A DNA stretch of 64,000 bases from Inquilinus limosus_F (GCF_051487185.1 NZ_JAHVDK010000001.1:248001-312000); one strand, 5' to 3'. Positions 1 to 8,797 are shown, counted from the first letter of the stretch. Notes: generated from the sequence alone by a model not told the origin. Program-made: numbers and translations.

Positions 1-276
1 CGAAGGACACGCCAGACAGCACCCTGATCATGCTCCCCTCCTTTCATGTCGGGCTGGAAAGCGCAGCGTCCACACGCTCCCGTCACGTCGCGGCACGTCT
101 ACGCTGCCGCAGACGAAACCAAGGAATTAGAGCAAATTTGCGATCAATGTCGCCATGCTCGAAAGGATGGCTATGGTAGATCTATAGACAAACAATATCG
201 GATTGCGGCTCGAAGACAATTGTCTTCGAGTTCTGGAAGACCGTCAGGCTTTCAGGGACTGTCGGTCGACTGCCGC

Positions 277-810
277 TCAGCGCGGACGGCGGCGCTCGGC
301 GAAATGCCGTTCGGCGCGGGCCTCGGCGTAGCGGCGGTCGGCCTGGGCCTTGACCTCGGGCCAGCGCAGCGCGGCCTCGGCGCTGCTCATCTTGCCGTAG
401 AGCGACATATAGGCCTCGTGATGCAGCAGCGTGCGCGGCTTCTCGGTCGCCTGCCAGGCCTCCAGATGCCAGGGCTCGCCGGCATCTTCGAGCGTGCCGG
501 TCGAGGCGTAGATCTGCGCCTCCAGGCGGCTGCCGTCGGCCAGGGCCACGGTCACCGCCTCCAGCGCGTAGTCGTCGCTCTCGAAGAACTGCATCCGGTC
601 CATCTCGGCGTCGGTGAAGCCGTCGACCAGCAGGCCGTCGACCCGGCCGTCGGGATGCGGCACCAGGATCGGATAGCTCTCGCCCTTCACCTTGCGTCGC
701 TGCCGGCCCAGAAGGGCCGCCGGCTGGGTCGCGAATTCCGTCATCGGCCGGCCGATCACCAGCGTGAACAGGTCGGGATCCTGGAGGGTGCCGAAAAAGA
801 ACAGGCGCAT
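277..810 (-). CDS. gamma-glutamylcyclotransferase-like (AIG2 fold) protein
   Basis: 178-residue protein of the gamma-glutamylcyclotransferase/AIG2-like family. The N-terminus MRLFFFGTLQD matches the substrate-loop motif (usually YGSL) that opens this fold, and the acidic motif FFESDDY near residue 75 sits where the family places its catalytic glutamate. Members release 5-oxoproline from gamma-glutamyl amines or peptides; the substrate here cannot be told. The start at 810 is chosen because the fold begins exactly there; an upstream in-frame extension to 888 is Arg-rich and unlike coding sequence. No signal peptide, so cytoplasmic. It is transcribed away from mscL and appears monocistronic. 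Confidence 0.8.
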   Translation of the reverse strand: MRLFFFGTLQDPDLFTLVIGRPMTEFATQPAALLGRQRRKVKGESYPILVPHPDGRVDGLLVDGFTDAEMDRMQFFESDDYALEAVTVALADGSRLEAQIYASTGTLEDAGEPWHLEAWQATEKPRTLLHHEAYMSLYGKMSSAEAALRWPEVKAQADRRYAEARAERHFAERRRPR

Positions 811-1066
811 CGGTCGTTTCCCTCTCCGGACCGGGCGGCTCCGACGGCGGTCGGCCGCCCGACATTGTGGTGCAGCAAGGGGGCGCAATTTGATCCCGTC
901 GCGCCGAAAGTCAAGGTGATTCAGATGAATTTCTCGGGCCGGCCAATCGGGCCTTTTCCCTGCTTCGTCAGGATGTTTGTCGGTTTTTCTGTGATCCCAT
1001 GCAAATCAGATCTATACTTTTATGTCGCGGCCGGCATCGGCCGCAACACGACGTTGGGGGCAACGG

Positions 1067-1480
1067 ATGTTTCAGGAATTCAGGACCTTCATTGCCCGGG
1101 GCAATGTGATCGACTTGGCCGTCGGTATCATCATGGGCGTGGCCTTCACCACGATCGTGAATTCCCTGGTGAACGACATCATCATGCCGCCGATCGGCGT
1201 GATCCTCGGTGGTGTCGACTTCTCGAACTACTACATCAACCTGTCGGGCGGCGAATATCCGAACCTGGCCGCGGCGAAGGCGGCCGGCGCCGCGACGATC
1301 AACTACGGCGTCTTCATCAACGCCGTGATCAACTTCCTGATCGTCGCCTTCGCCGTGTTCATCCTGGTGAAGCAGGTGAACCGCTTCTACCGGAAGCCCG
1401 AGGCGGCCCCGGCCGCGCCGCCGCGCAGCGAGGTGCTGCTGGAGGAGATCCGCGACGCCATCCGCGGCCAGCGGAGCTGA
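1067..1480 (+). CDS. mscL: large-conductance mechanosensitive channel MscL
   Basis: 137-residue inner-membrane channel that opens under membrane tension and releases solutes on osmotic downshock. The N-terminal amphipathic helix MFQEFRTFIARGNVIDLAVG is diagnostic and flows into TM1 (to about residue 45, ending NDIIMPP). A periplasmic loop carries the GG-DFSNYYI segment, TM2 runs roughly residues 85-105 (NFLIVAFAVFILVK), and the cytoplasmic tail ends in a charged helix (LLEEIRDAI). Length is normal for the family. The start at 1067 gives the canonical N-terminus; the upstream ATG at 1022 would add 15 non-homologous residues. Confidence 0.96.
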   Translation: MFQEFRTFIARGNVIDLAVGIIMGVAFTTIVNSLVNDIIMPPIGVILGGVDFSNYYINLSGGEYPNLAAAKAAGAATINYGVFINAVINFLIVAFAVFILVKQVNRFYRKPEAAPAAPPRSEVLLEEIRDAIRGQRS

Positions 1481-1504
1481 CCGCCGAGCCCTTCCTTCCC
1501 TGTC

Positions 1505-1527
1505 ATGCCCGGACTTGATCCGGGCAT
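1505..1527. repeat. short palindromic hairpin between convergent genes
   Basis: Perfect 8-bp stem ATGCCCGG/CCGGGCAT with a 7-nt loop, lying between the convergent ends of mscL and the OmpA-like gene. The phrase TCATGCCCGG...CCGGGCATCC is a common dispersed intergenic palindrome of alphaproteobacteria. It may also end transcription from both sides, though no clear T-tract follows. Confidence 0.6.
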
Positions 1528-1541
1528 CCAGGCCGTGTCGA

Positions 1542-1937
1542 TCAGTAGGCGATCCGGATCTCGACCCGCCGGTCGCCGACGCTGACGGCCGGCAGGGCGC
1601 CGGCCTCGCCATGCGCCTCGACCCGGCGGATCAGGGCCGGCGAGACGCCGTCCTGCTGCAGGGCGACGACGACGGCCTCCGCCCGCTTGGCCGACAGCTC
1701 CTGGTTGGCGTCCTTCGGCCCGGCGGCGCCGGCGAAGCCGTCGACGGCGATCGATTTCGCGTTCCAGTTCTTCGCCTCGGCGGCCGCCGAGGCGATCAGC
1801 TTCCGAGCGTCCGGGGTCAGCTCGGCGCTGTCCTTGGGGAAGAAGATGGCATAGGCGCCGCCCTGCTTCGGGGCGCAGGCGGCGATGGCGAGGACGGGAA
1901 CCAGGGTCAGGAGCGCACGACGGCTTGCAATCGGCAT
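1542..1937 (-). CDS. OmpA-family lipoprotein (peptidoglycan-associated)
   Basis: 131-residue secreted lipoprotein. A signal peptide ends in the lipobox LAIAAC, so Cys21 would be lipidated. The remainder is an OmpA-C-like peptidoglycan-binding domain: the opening beta strand IFFPKDSAELTPDA, a central IAVDGFAGAAG, the helix NQELSAKRAEAVVVAL and a terminal RRVEIRI. It probably tethers the outer membrane to peptidoglycan from the periplasm. It is shorter than Pal and has no extra domain. It converges on mscL across a palindromic hairpin. Confidence 0.85.
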   Translation of the reverse strand: MPIASRRALLTLVPVLAIAACAPKQGGAYAIFFPKDSAELTPDARKLIASAAAEAKNWNAKSIAVDGFAGAAGPKDANQELSAKRAEAVVVALQQDGVSPALIRRVEAHGEAGALPAVSVGDRRVEIRIAY

Positions 1938-2033
1938 GATCGACCTGTTCGCGTTTGTCGTTGGTCAGGACTCTTTACCTGACCCGATCGACCGATAGAA
2001 GCAGTTCCGCTTCGTTCCGCTGTAAAAGTCTCC

Positions 2034-3167
2034 TCAACCCGTCCTGCCGGCAGGTTCAATCGCACCGCGGGCCAGCAGCGCGCTCAGCAGCGCCGCCGCC
2101 GCCGGGTCGGCCCAGGCGACCTTCGCTTCCTCCGCCGTCAGCCGGCCGTCGCCGCACAGGCGCAGCGCTGCCTCGGCCGCGGCGCCGGCCGGGGCCGGAT
2201 GCGCCTCGCCGTCGGCGAACAGGGTGACGCCGCCCTCGCGGACGAAGGCCAGGCGGCTGCCGATTGCCCGCCGCAGCGCCCCGGCCGGGCGGCGCTTGCG
2301 CGGCGGCGGGGCCTCGCGCTCCTCCTTCGGCTCGGTCAAGAGGCCGCCCAGCCAGCCGGCCAGGAAGCGGCGGTCATCCAGCTTCTCGGCCAGCAGCGCG
2401 CGCACCCGCTCGATCGCCGTCTCCGGGATCTCGCCGGGATGGGCCGGCGGCGTGAGATCCGGATCCGAATAGCGCCGCTCCTCGTCCTCGGCATCGGCGA
2501 CGGCGGCGGCGAAGCGGCCGGCCAGCTCGGCCACGCTCGGCGCCCGGAAGCCGATCGAGAAGGTCAGGCAGTCGTCCTCGGCGATGCCGTCATGGGCCCA
2601 GCCCGGCGGCAGGTACAGCATGTCGCCGGGCGCCAGCACCCATTCCTGCGCCGGCTCGAAATCGGCCAGCAGCTTCAGCGGCTGGTCGGGCAGCCAGGCG
2701 GGCCGCAGCTCGGCCGCACCGCCGATCCGCCAGCGCCGGTGGCCGAGGCCCTGCAGCAGGAACACGTCATACTGGTCGACATGGGCGCCGACGCCGCCGC
2801 CGGGCGGGGCGTAGCTGACCATGACATCGTCGAGCCGCCAGTCGGGCACGAAGCGGAAGCGCTCGCGCAGCGCCGCCACCGCCGGCTCCCACAAGTCGAC
2901 GCCCTGGACCAGCAGCGTCCAGTCCTTCGCCGGCAGCTTGCCGAAATCGGCCTCGTCGAACGGCCCGTGCCGCACCGACCACTTGCCGCGGCGGCGGATG
3001 ACCAGACGGCTCTCCACCCCGTCCTCGCAGGCCAGGCCGGCCAGCTCGTCCGGCGTGATCGGGCTGGTCCAGCCCGGGATCGCCTGACGGATCAGCAGCG
3101 GCGTCTTCTGCCAGTGGCGGGCCAGGAAGTCGGCGGCGGACAGGCCGCCGAGCAGGGGATCGGTCAT
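2034..3167 (-). CDS. JmjC-domain ribosomal oxygenase (YcfD/RoxA-like)
   Basis: 377-residue 2-oxoglutarate/Fe(II) oxygenase of the cupin-like JmjC group that includes E. coli YcfD/RoxA, which hydroxylates an arginine of ribosomal protein L16 (uL16). The iron ligands are visible as H129-x-D131 in GAHVDQYDVF and H192 in LPPGWAHDG. The N-terminal FLARHWQKTPLLIRQA is the usual entry to the domain, and the C-terminal 150 residues fit the winged-helix/dimerisation region, with a charged insert KEEREAPPPRKRRPAG near residue 285. Divergent from the thiolase gene. Target specificity is inferred from the family. Confidence 0.85.
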   Translation of the reverse strand: MTDPLLGGLSAADFLARHWQKTPLLIRQAIPGWTSPITPDELAGLACEDGVESRLVIRRRGKWSVRHGPFDEADFGKLPAKDWTLLVQGVDLWEPAVAALRERFRFVPDWRLDDVMVSYAPPGGGVGAHVDQYDVFLLQGLGHRRWRIGGAAELRPAWLPDQPLKLLADFEPAQEWVLAPGDMLYLPPGWAHDGIAEDDCLTFSIGFRAPSVAELAGRFAAAVADAEDEERRYSDPDLTPPAHPGEIPETAIERVRALLAEKLDDRRFLAGWLGGLLTEPKEEREAPPPRKRRPAGALRRAIGSRLAFVREGGVTLFADGEAHPAPAGAAAEAALRLCGDGRLTAEEAKVAWADPAAAALLSALLARGAIEPAGRTG

Positions 3168-3283
3168 GGATGCCGTGCTTCGCTCGGGGTGACGACGGCG
3201 CGCACTCTACCGGGTCGATCCACGCTCGCCCAGCGGCGCCTCCAGCGTGCTAGCATCGGGCCAACGAGACACCGGAGGATGTC

Positions 3284-4477
3284 ATGAGTGCGAATGATCC
3301 CGTCGTCATCGCGGGCGCGGCCCGCACCCCGATGGGCGGTTTTCAGGGCGAGCTGAAGGATGTGCGCGCGCCGCAGCTCGGCGCCGTCGCCATCCGCGCG
3401 GCGCTGGAGCGCGCCGGCCTCGCGGCGGAGGCGGTGGAGGAGGTGGTGATGGGCTGCGTGCTGCCGGCCGGCCTGGGCCAGGCCCCGGCGCGCCAGGCCG
3501 CCCGCGGCGCCGGACTGCCCGACGCGGTGCCCTGCACCACCGTCAACAAGATGTGCGGCTCCGGCATGAAGGCGGTGATGCAGATCCATGACGCGATCGC
3601 CGCCGGCACCATCGGCCTCGGCGTCGCCGGCGGGCTGGAGAGCATGACCAACGCGCCCTATCTGCTGGACCGCGCCCGCGGCGGCTACCGCATGGGCCAC
3701 GGCCGGGTGCTGGACCACATGTTCCTCGACGGGCTGGAGGACGCCTATGAGCCCGGCCGGCTGATGGGCACCTATGCCGAGGACACCGCGCAGCACTACC
3801 AGTTCACCCGCGAGCAGCAGGACCGTTTCGCCCTGGCCAGCCTGGAGCGGGCGCGCAAGGCGTCGGAGGACGGCACCTTCGCCCGCGAGATCGCGCCGGT
3901 GACGGTCAAGGGCCGCGGCGGCGACGTCACCGTCGCGACCGACGAGCAGCCGCGCACCGCCCGGCCGGACAAGATCCCGACGCTGAAGCCCGCCTTCCGG
4001 CCGGACGGCACGGTGACGGCGGCGAATTCCAGCTCGATCTCCGACGGCGGGGCGGCCCTCGTGCTGCTGCGCCGGTCGGAGGCGGAGCGGCGTGGCCTGC
4101 CGATCCTGGCCGAGATCAAGGGCCATGCCAGCCACGCCCGGGCGCCGGCCTGGTTCACCACAGCTCCGATCGGGGCGATCGAGATGCTGTTCCAGAAGAC
4201 CGGCTGGTCGGCGAAGGATGTCGACCTGTTCGAGATCAACGAGGCCTTCGCCGTGGTCACGATGGCGGCGATGCGCGACCTCGACCTGTCGCACGACAAG
4301 GTCAATGTCCATGGCGGCGCCTGCGCTCTCGGCCACCCGGTCGGCGCCTCGGGGGCGCGGATCATCGTCACCCTGCTGAACGCGCTCGAGACCCACGGCC
4401 TCAAGCGCGGCGTCGCCGCCCTCTGCATCGGCGGCGGCGAGGCGACGGCGGTGGCGGTCGAGCGGGTGGCCGCGTAG
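3284..4477 (+). CDS. acetyl-CoA acetyltransferase (thiolase)
   Basis: 397-residue thiolase joining or cleaving acyl-CoA thioesters. The nucleophilic cysteine is C91 in VNKMCGSGMKAV, the histidine-containing motif NEAFAV is near residue 320, and the C-terminal motifs HGGACALGHPVGASGAR and CIGGGE carry the catalytic His and Cys. Length is typical of biosynthetic or degradative acetoacetyl-CoA thiolases; sequence alone does not say which. A strong ribosome site (GGAGG) precedes the ATG. A dehydrogenase gene follows after 33 bp on the same strand, suggesting a two-gene operon. Confidence 0.92.
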   Translation: MSANDPVVIAGAARTPMGGFQGELKDVRAPQLGAVAIRAALERAGLAAEAVEEVVMGCVLPAGLGQAPARQAARGAGLPDAVPCTTVNKMCGSGMKAVMQIHDAIAAGTIGLGVAGGLESMTNAPYLLDRARGGYRMGHGRVLDHMFLDGLEDAYEPGRLMGTYAEDTAQHYQFTREQQDRFALASLERARKASEDGTFAREIAPVTVKGRGGDVTVATDEQPRTARPDKIPTLKPAFRPDGTVTAANSSSISDGGAALVLLRRSEAERRGLPILAEIKGHASHARAPAWFTTAPIGAIEMLFQKTGWSAKDVDLFEINEAFAVVTMAAMRDLDLSHDKVNVHGGACALGHPVGASGARIIVTLLNALETHGLKRGVAALCIGGGEATAVAVERVAA

Positions 4478-4510
4478 GCGGCGATTCCGCCGGAACGAAA
4501 GGATAGGACG

Positions 4511-5407
4511 ATGACGGAGAAGAAGCGGATCGGCGTGGTCGGGCTCGGCGGCATGGGGGCGGCGATGGCGACGCGCCTGCTCGACCAGGGCTGGCCGGTC
4601 GCGGTGTGGAACCGCAGCGCCGGGGCGGAAGAGCCGTTGGTCGCCAAGGGCGCGGTCCGGGCGGCGACGCCGGCCGAGGCCGGGTCCGGCGGCATCGTCC
4701 TCTCCATGGTGGCGGATGATGCGGCGCTGAAGAGCGTGACCACGGGCGACAGCGGCATCCTGTCCGGCCTCGGCCAGGGCGGCGTGCACCTGTCGATGAG
4801 CACGGTCAGTCCCACGATCGCCGCCGACCTGGCGGCGGCGCATGCAGCGGCGGGGTCGGCCTATGTCGCGGCGCCGGTCTTCGGCCGGCCGCCGGCGGCG
4901 GGATCGGGCCAGCTGTGGATCGCCGTCTCCGGCCCCGCCGCGGCCAAGGAGGCGGTCCGGCCGGTGCTGGAGACGCTGGGCCAGGCGGTGCATGATTTCG
5001 GCGAGGCGCCGGAGGCGGCGAACGTCGTCAAGCTCGGCGGCAACTTCATGATCGCGGCGGCGATCGAGGCGATGGCCGAGGCCTTCACCCTGCTGGAGAA
5101 GCACGGCGTCTCCGCCCGCAAGGCGCATGAGCTGTATTCCAGCTCGATCTTCGCCGCGCCGATCTACAAGAACTACGGCGGCTTCATTGTCGACCGGCAG
5201 TTCTCGCCCCCCGGCTTCCGCATGCCGCTCGGCCTCAAGGATGTCGGCCTGGCGATGGCGGCCGGGGAGAAGGCGGGCGTACCGCTGCCCTTCGCCGCGG
5301 TGCTGCGCGAGCGCTTCATCGGCTCGATCGCCCGCGGCCGCGGGGAGCTCGACTGGACCGCGATCGCTCTGGATGCCGCGGAGGCGGCGGGGCTGAAGGT
5401 GGATTGA
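4511..5407 (+). CDS. NAD(P)-dependent 3-hydroxyisobutyrate-dehydrogenase-family oxidoreductase
   Basis: 298-residue beta-hydroxyacid dehydrogenase. The N-terminal Rossmann motif is IGVVGLGGMGAAMA, an N-R-S follows beta-2 (VWNRS), and the presumed catalytic lysine is K174 in NVVKLGGNFM. The C-terminal helical domain is complete (PLGLKDVGLAM). Family members oxidise 3-hydroxyisobutyrate, tartronate semialdehyde or succinic semialdehyde-like substrates; the precise one cannot be fixed. Position 33 bp after the thiolase suggests shared transcription and perhaps valine or organic-acid catabolism. Confidence 0.88.
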   Translation: MTEKKRIGVVGLGGMGAAMATRLLDQGWPVAVWNRSAGAEEPLVAKGAVRAATPAEAGSGGIVLSMVADDAALKSVTTGDSGILSGLGQGGVHLSMSTVSPTIAADLAAAHAAAGSAYVAAPVFGRPPAAGSGQLWIAVSGPAAAKEAVRPVLETLGQAVHDFGEAPEAANVVKLGGNFMIAAAIEAMAEAFTLLEKHGVSARKAHELYSSSIFAAPIYKNYGGFIVDRQFSPPGFRMPLGLKDVGLAMAAGEKAGVPLPFAAVLRERFIGSIARGRGELDWTAIALDAAEAAGLKVD

Positions 5408-5432
5408 GGGGACAGACGCACTCCTCCCTCGC

Positions 5433-5518
5433 CGTCATTGCGAGGAGGCGAAGCCGACGAAGCAATCCAGGGCGGCTCGCACTGGCCCCTGGATTGCTTC
5501 GCTGCGCTCGCAATGACG
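5433..5518. repeat. 86-bp dispersed inverted-repeat element, copy 1
   Basis: Imperfect palindrome starting CGTCATTGCGAGGAGGCGAA and ending TTCGCTGCGCTCGCAATGACG. It sits between the convergent ends of the dehydrogenase and ABC-exporter genes. A second 86-bp copy with the same arms and a different loop is at 19824-19909, and a diverged copy at 23091-23172. It behaves like a REP/MITE-type intergenic repeat. Confidence 0.85.
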
Positions 5519-5525
5519 CTCTGTC

Positions 5526-7334
5526 TCACTCTGTAACCGGCTCGGCCACTCGATGCTGGCGGCGCCACAGCGCGGCGTAGAGCCCGTTCCGGGCCAGGAG
5601 GGCGGCGTGGCTGCCGCGCTCGGCGATCCGGCCGTGGTCCAGCACCAGGATCTCGTCGGCGCCGACCACGGTCGACAGCCGGTGGGCGATGATCAGGGTC
5701 GAGGTGCCGCGCGAGGCCTCGGCCAGGCGCTCCTGGATCGCCTGCTCGGTGGCGCTGTCGAGCGATGAGGTCGCCTCGTCGAAGATGAACAGCCGCGGCC
5801 GCTTCAGCACGGCGCGGGCGATGGCGACGCGCTGCTTCTCGCCGCCCGACAGCTTCAGCCCGCGCTCGCCGACCAGCGTGTCCCAGCCGTCCGGCAGCCC
5901 GGCGACGAAGCGGTCCAGCTGGGCGATCCGCGCTGACGCCTCGACCTCCTCGCGCGTCGCGTCGGGCCGGCCGAAGGCGAGATTGTCGAACAGCGTCTCG
6001 TTCAGCAGCACCGTGTCCTGCGGCACCACGGCGATGGCAGCGCGCAGCGACGCCTGGGTGACGTCGCGCAGGTCGTGGCCGTCGATCAGGATCCGGCCGG
6101 CGGCCGGGTCGTAGAAGCGGAACAGCAGCCGGGCGATGGTCGACTTGCCGGCGCCGGAGGCGCCGACCACCGCCACCGTGCGCCCGGCCGGCAGGGTGAA
6201 GCTGACGTCGCGCAGGATCGGCCGGCGCGGGTCGTAGGCGAAGGAGACGTGCTCGAAGACCAGTTCGCCCCGACCGGGCGGCAGCGGTACCGCGCCCGGC
6301 CTGTCCGTCACCTCCGGCGTCTCGTCCAGCAGCTGGAACATCTGTTCGACCGAGCCGAGGGCGTTGCGGATCACGCGGTAGAGCCGGCTCAGCTGCTCCA
6401 GCGGCCGGGCGAGGCGGACGAAATAGGTGTTCAGTAGCACCAGGTCGCCGACCGTCATGGTGCCGGCCTCGACCGCCCGGCCGCCGAGGATCAGCAGCAC
6501 GGCGAGGCCGAGGCTCAGCACCGTCATCTGGGCGATGCCGTTCAGGCTGCGCAGCGCCAGGCCGCGCGCCGCCAGCCGCTCCACCTCCTCCAGCCGCTCG
6601 TCGTAGCGGCGGCCGATCGCGCCCTCGGCGCCGAAATACTTCACCGTCTCGTAATTGATCAGGCTGTCGATGGCGACCGCATGGGCGCTGCTGCTCTCCC
6701 GGTTCATGGTCCGGATGGTGGTACGCAGGCTGTCGGCGCCCAGCGTCATCGCCCAGGCGAAGGCGGCCAGGGTGGCGGCGGTGACCAGGGCGTAGAAGGG
6801 CGGCAGATGCGCCAAGAGGATGGCGCAGGTGGCGGCGATCTCGATCAGCAGCGGCAGGATGCGGAAGGCGACGTCGTAGATCAGCTCGCGGATGCCGGAC
6901 AGGCCGCGGCCGAGATCCTCGCTGACCGCGCCGGTGCGGCGGCCCAGATGGAAGCGCAGCGACAGCCCGTGCAGATGGGCGAAGAAGGTGCGGCTCAGCC
7001 GCCGCACCAGCCGGTGCTCGATCGGGCCGTAGGCGGCGTATTGCAGCTCGCCCAGGATGCGCCCGATCCAGGAGGCGACGGCGTAGGCGGAGATGATGCC
7101 GAGCGCCCCGACCGCCCAGGCATTCGCCTTTCCGGCATAGGCGTCGATCGCCAGCGAGAACAGCAGCGGCACCAGCGCCACGGCGAAGGAGGACAGGAAT
7201 ACCAGGGCGACGCAGGCCAGGATGCGCAGCCTCGCGCCCCAGCTTTCGCCGCGCCACAGATAGGGCATGACCCGCCCCAGCGTGGCCAGGTCGCCGCGCG
7301 CGCTGTGGTCCCCCCGGGGCGGTGTCATCGACAT
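5526..7334 (-). CDS. Atm1-type ABC exporter (fused membrane and ATPase domains)
   Basis: 602-residue half-transporter with six membrane helices in the first 330 residues and a C-terminal ATPase. Motifs: SLINYETVKYFGAE (residue about 220, characteristic of the Atm1/HMT1 heavy-metal branch), Walker A GASGAGKST, signature LKLSGGEKQR, Walker B LFIFDEATSSLDS and H-loop IAHRLST. Atm1-type exporters move glutathione-linked sulfur/iron or heavy-metal conjugates out of the cytoplasm. It is divergent from the Rrf2 regulator, which might sense the same redox or Fe-S state; that link is inference. Confidence 0.88.
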   Translation of the reverse strand: MSMTPPRGDHSARGDLATLGRVMPYLWRGESWGARLRILACVALVFLSSFAVALVPLLFSLAIDAYAGKANAWAVGALGIISAYAVASWIGRILGELQYAAYGPIEHRLVRRLSRTFFAHLHGLSLRFHLGRRTGAVSEDLGRGLSGIRELIYDVAFRILPLLIEIAATCAILLAHLPPFYALVTAATLAAFAWAMTLGADSLRTTIRTMNRESSSAHAVAIDSLINYETVKYFGAEGAIGRRYDERLEEVERLAARGLALRSLNGIAQMTVLSLGLAVLLILGGRAVEAGTMTVGDLVLLNTYFVRLARPLEQLSRLYRVIRNALGSVEQMFQLLDETPEVTDRPGAVPLPPGRGELVFEHVSFAYDPRRPILRDVSFTLPAGRTVAVVGASGAGKSTIARLLFRFYDPAAGRILIDGHDLRDVTQASLRAAIAVVPQDTVLLNETLFDNLAFGRPDATREEVEASARIAQLDRFVAGLPDGWDTLVGERGLKLSGGEKQRVAIARAVLKRPRLFIFDEATSSLDSATEQAIQERLAEASRGTSTLIIAHRLSTVVGADEILVLDHGRIAERGSHAALLARNGLYAALWRRQHRVAEPVTE

Positions 7335-7420
7335 GGCCGGACTCGCGTCGTCATGTCCTATCCTAATACACGGCCGGCGCCGTCATCCCGTCGCCATCGC
7401 GCTTGCCGCGGCGGCCGAAT

Positions 7421-7443
7421 CATGTAACTTTTAAAGTTACATG
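7421..7443. promoter_or_regulatory. palindromic operator over the Rrf2 gene start
   Basis: CATGTAACTTT-T-AAAGTTACATG is a perfect 11-bp inverted repeat around one central base. Its right arm contains the ATG of the Rrf2-family gene. A repressor bound here would cover the transcription or translation start, so autoregulation is the obvious reading. The AT-rich palindrome stands out sharply from the surrounding GC-rich DNA. Confidence 0.75.
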
Positions 7444-7905
7444 AAACGCGATGAACGCCTTTCCGCCGCCCTCCACGTGCTGGTGCACATGGCCGAGCGG
7501 CCAGACGCCGCCCTGACCTCGGCCGAGATGGCGGCCTTCGTCGGCACCAACCCCGTGGTGATCCGGCGCGGCTTCGCCGGGCTGCGCGAGGCCGGCATCG
7601 TCACCTCGGTCAAGGGCCATGGCGGCGGCTGGCGTCTGGCGCGGCCGCCGGAGGCGGTCACCCTGGCCGAGATCCAGCATGCCCTCGGCGAGCGGGTGGT
7701 CTCGCTCACCGCGTTCGAGGTCCCCCAGCCGACCTGCCTGATCCTGCGGGCGGTGACCGCCGCGCTGGACGAGGCGATGCAGGAGGCCGAACGCGCGCTG
7801 GACCGGCGCCTCGCCACCCTGACCCTGGCCGACCTCGCGGCCGACGCCCGCCGGCTCAACGCCGGCCGCGGCCGCCCTCACGGAGATCCGCATCATGGTT
7901 CATGA
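7441..7905 (+). CDS. Rrf2-family transcriptional regulator
   Basis: 154-residue winged-helix regulator. The opening RLSAALHVLVHMAE, the recognition region FVGTNPVVIRRGFAGLREAG and the wing VKGHGGGWRLARPP are standard Rrf2 features. Only one cysteine (PQPTCLIL, about residue 99) is present, so it lacks the three-cysteine Fe-S set of IscR/NsrR and more likely senses thiol redox state directly or binds another effector. Its ATG lies inside a perfect palindrome, and there is no good ribosome site, which would fit a leaderless or self-occluded message. It overlaps the next gene by 11 bp, indicating translational coupling. Confidence 0.85.
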   Translation: MKRDERLSAALHVLVHMAERPDAALTSAEMAAFVGTNPVVIRRGFAGLREAGIVTSVKGHGGGWRLARPPEAVTLAEIQHALGERVVSLTAFEVPQPTCLILRAVTAALDEAMQEAERALDRRLATLTLADLAADARRLNAGRGRPHGDPHHGS

Positions 7906-8797
7906 CGTCATCGTGGTCGGCGGCAGCTATGCCGGCCTGTCCGCGGCGATGCAACTGGCCCGCGCCCGTCGCCGGGTGCTGGTGATCGATGCCGGCCGGC
8001 CGCGCAACCGCTTCGCCGCCACGGCGCACGGCTTCCTCGGCCAGGACGGCAAGCCGCCGCTGGCGATCCAACAGGAGGCCGCGCGGCAGCTTCGCGCCTA
8101 TCCGACGGTGGCGTTCGTCGAGGGCGAGGCCGTGGCGGCCAGCCGGACCGAAGGCGGTTTCGCCGTGGCCTTGGCCAGCGGTCGCGAGGAGACGGCGTCC
8201 TGCCTGATCCTGGCCATCGGCGTGGCCGACGAGCTGCCGCCGGTCCCGGGGCTGTGGGAGCGCTGGGGCGCCACCGTGCTGCACTGCCCCTACTGCCATG
8301 GTTTCGAGGTCGCGGGCCGGCCGCTCGGCGTCCTGGCCACCCATCCGCTCTCGACCCATCAGGCCGGGATGCTGCCCGACTGGGGGCCGACCACCTACTT
8401 CACCCAGGGCGCGTTCGAGCCAGAGGCCGGGCAGGCGGCGTATCTGGCGGGCCGCGGCGTGACGATCGAGCGCAGCCCGGTGGTCGAGCTGCTGGGCTCC
8501 GCGCCGGATCTGGAGGCCGTGCGGCTGGCCGACGGCCGGGTGGCGCCGGTCGCCGCGCTGTTCACCGCGGCGCGGATTCGCATGGCCAGCCCGCTGGCGG
8601 AGCAGCTCGGCTGCGCCTTCGACGACAGCCCGTTCGGCCCCCGCCTGCGCGTCGACGACTGCAAGCAGACCACGGTGCCGGGAGTCTTCGCCGCGGGCGA
8701 CGCGGCGAACCCGATGCACAACGCCACCCTGGCCTCGGCCTCGGGCGTGATGGCCGGGGTGTGCGCCCACCGGTCGCTGATGGGGATGGCGGCGTAG
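7895..8797 (+). CDS. FAD-dependent thioredoxin-reductase-like disulfide oxidoreductase
   Basis: 300-residue low-molecular-weight thioredoxin-reductase fold. FAD-binding motif VVGGSYAGLSAA at the N-terminus, redox-active CPYC at 131-134, and the second FAD motif TVPGVFAAGDAA near the C-terminus. The NADPH-binding GxGxxA/G motif expected after GRPLG is replaced by VLATHPLSTH, so NADPH may not be the electron source. It overlaps the Rrf2 gene and is probably its regulatory target; such pairs are common in Proteobacteria. Role inferred: cytoplasmic thiol/disulfide control. Confidence 0.85.
   Translation: MVHDVIVVGGSYAGLSAAMQLARARRRVLVIDAGRPRNRFAATAHGFLGQDGKPPLAIQQEAARQLRAYPTVAFVEGEAVAASRTEGGFAVALASGREETASCLILAIGVADELPPVPGLWERWGATVLHCPYCHGFEVAGRPLGVLATHPLSTHQAGMLPDWGPTTYFTQGAFEPEAGQAAYLAGRGVTIERSPVVELLGSAPDLEAVRLADGRVAPVAALFTAARIRMASPLAEQLGCAFDDSPFGPRLRVDDCKQTTVPGVFAAGDAANPMHNATLASASGVMAGVCAHRSLMGMAA

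Noticed and set aside
1..276. Possible gene at the left edge
   Set aside because: The only long frame is antisense to the cyclotransferase and lacks coding features; nothing is supported in 1-276.
3164..5128. 654-codon minus-strand frame opposite thiolase and dehydrogenase genes
   Set aside because: Antisense of two well-defined enzymes; composition is typical of a shadow frame.
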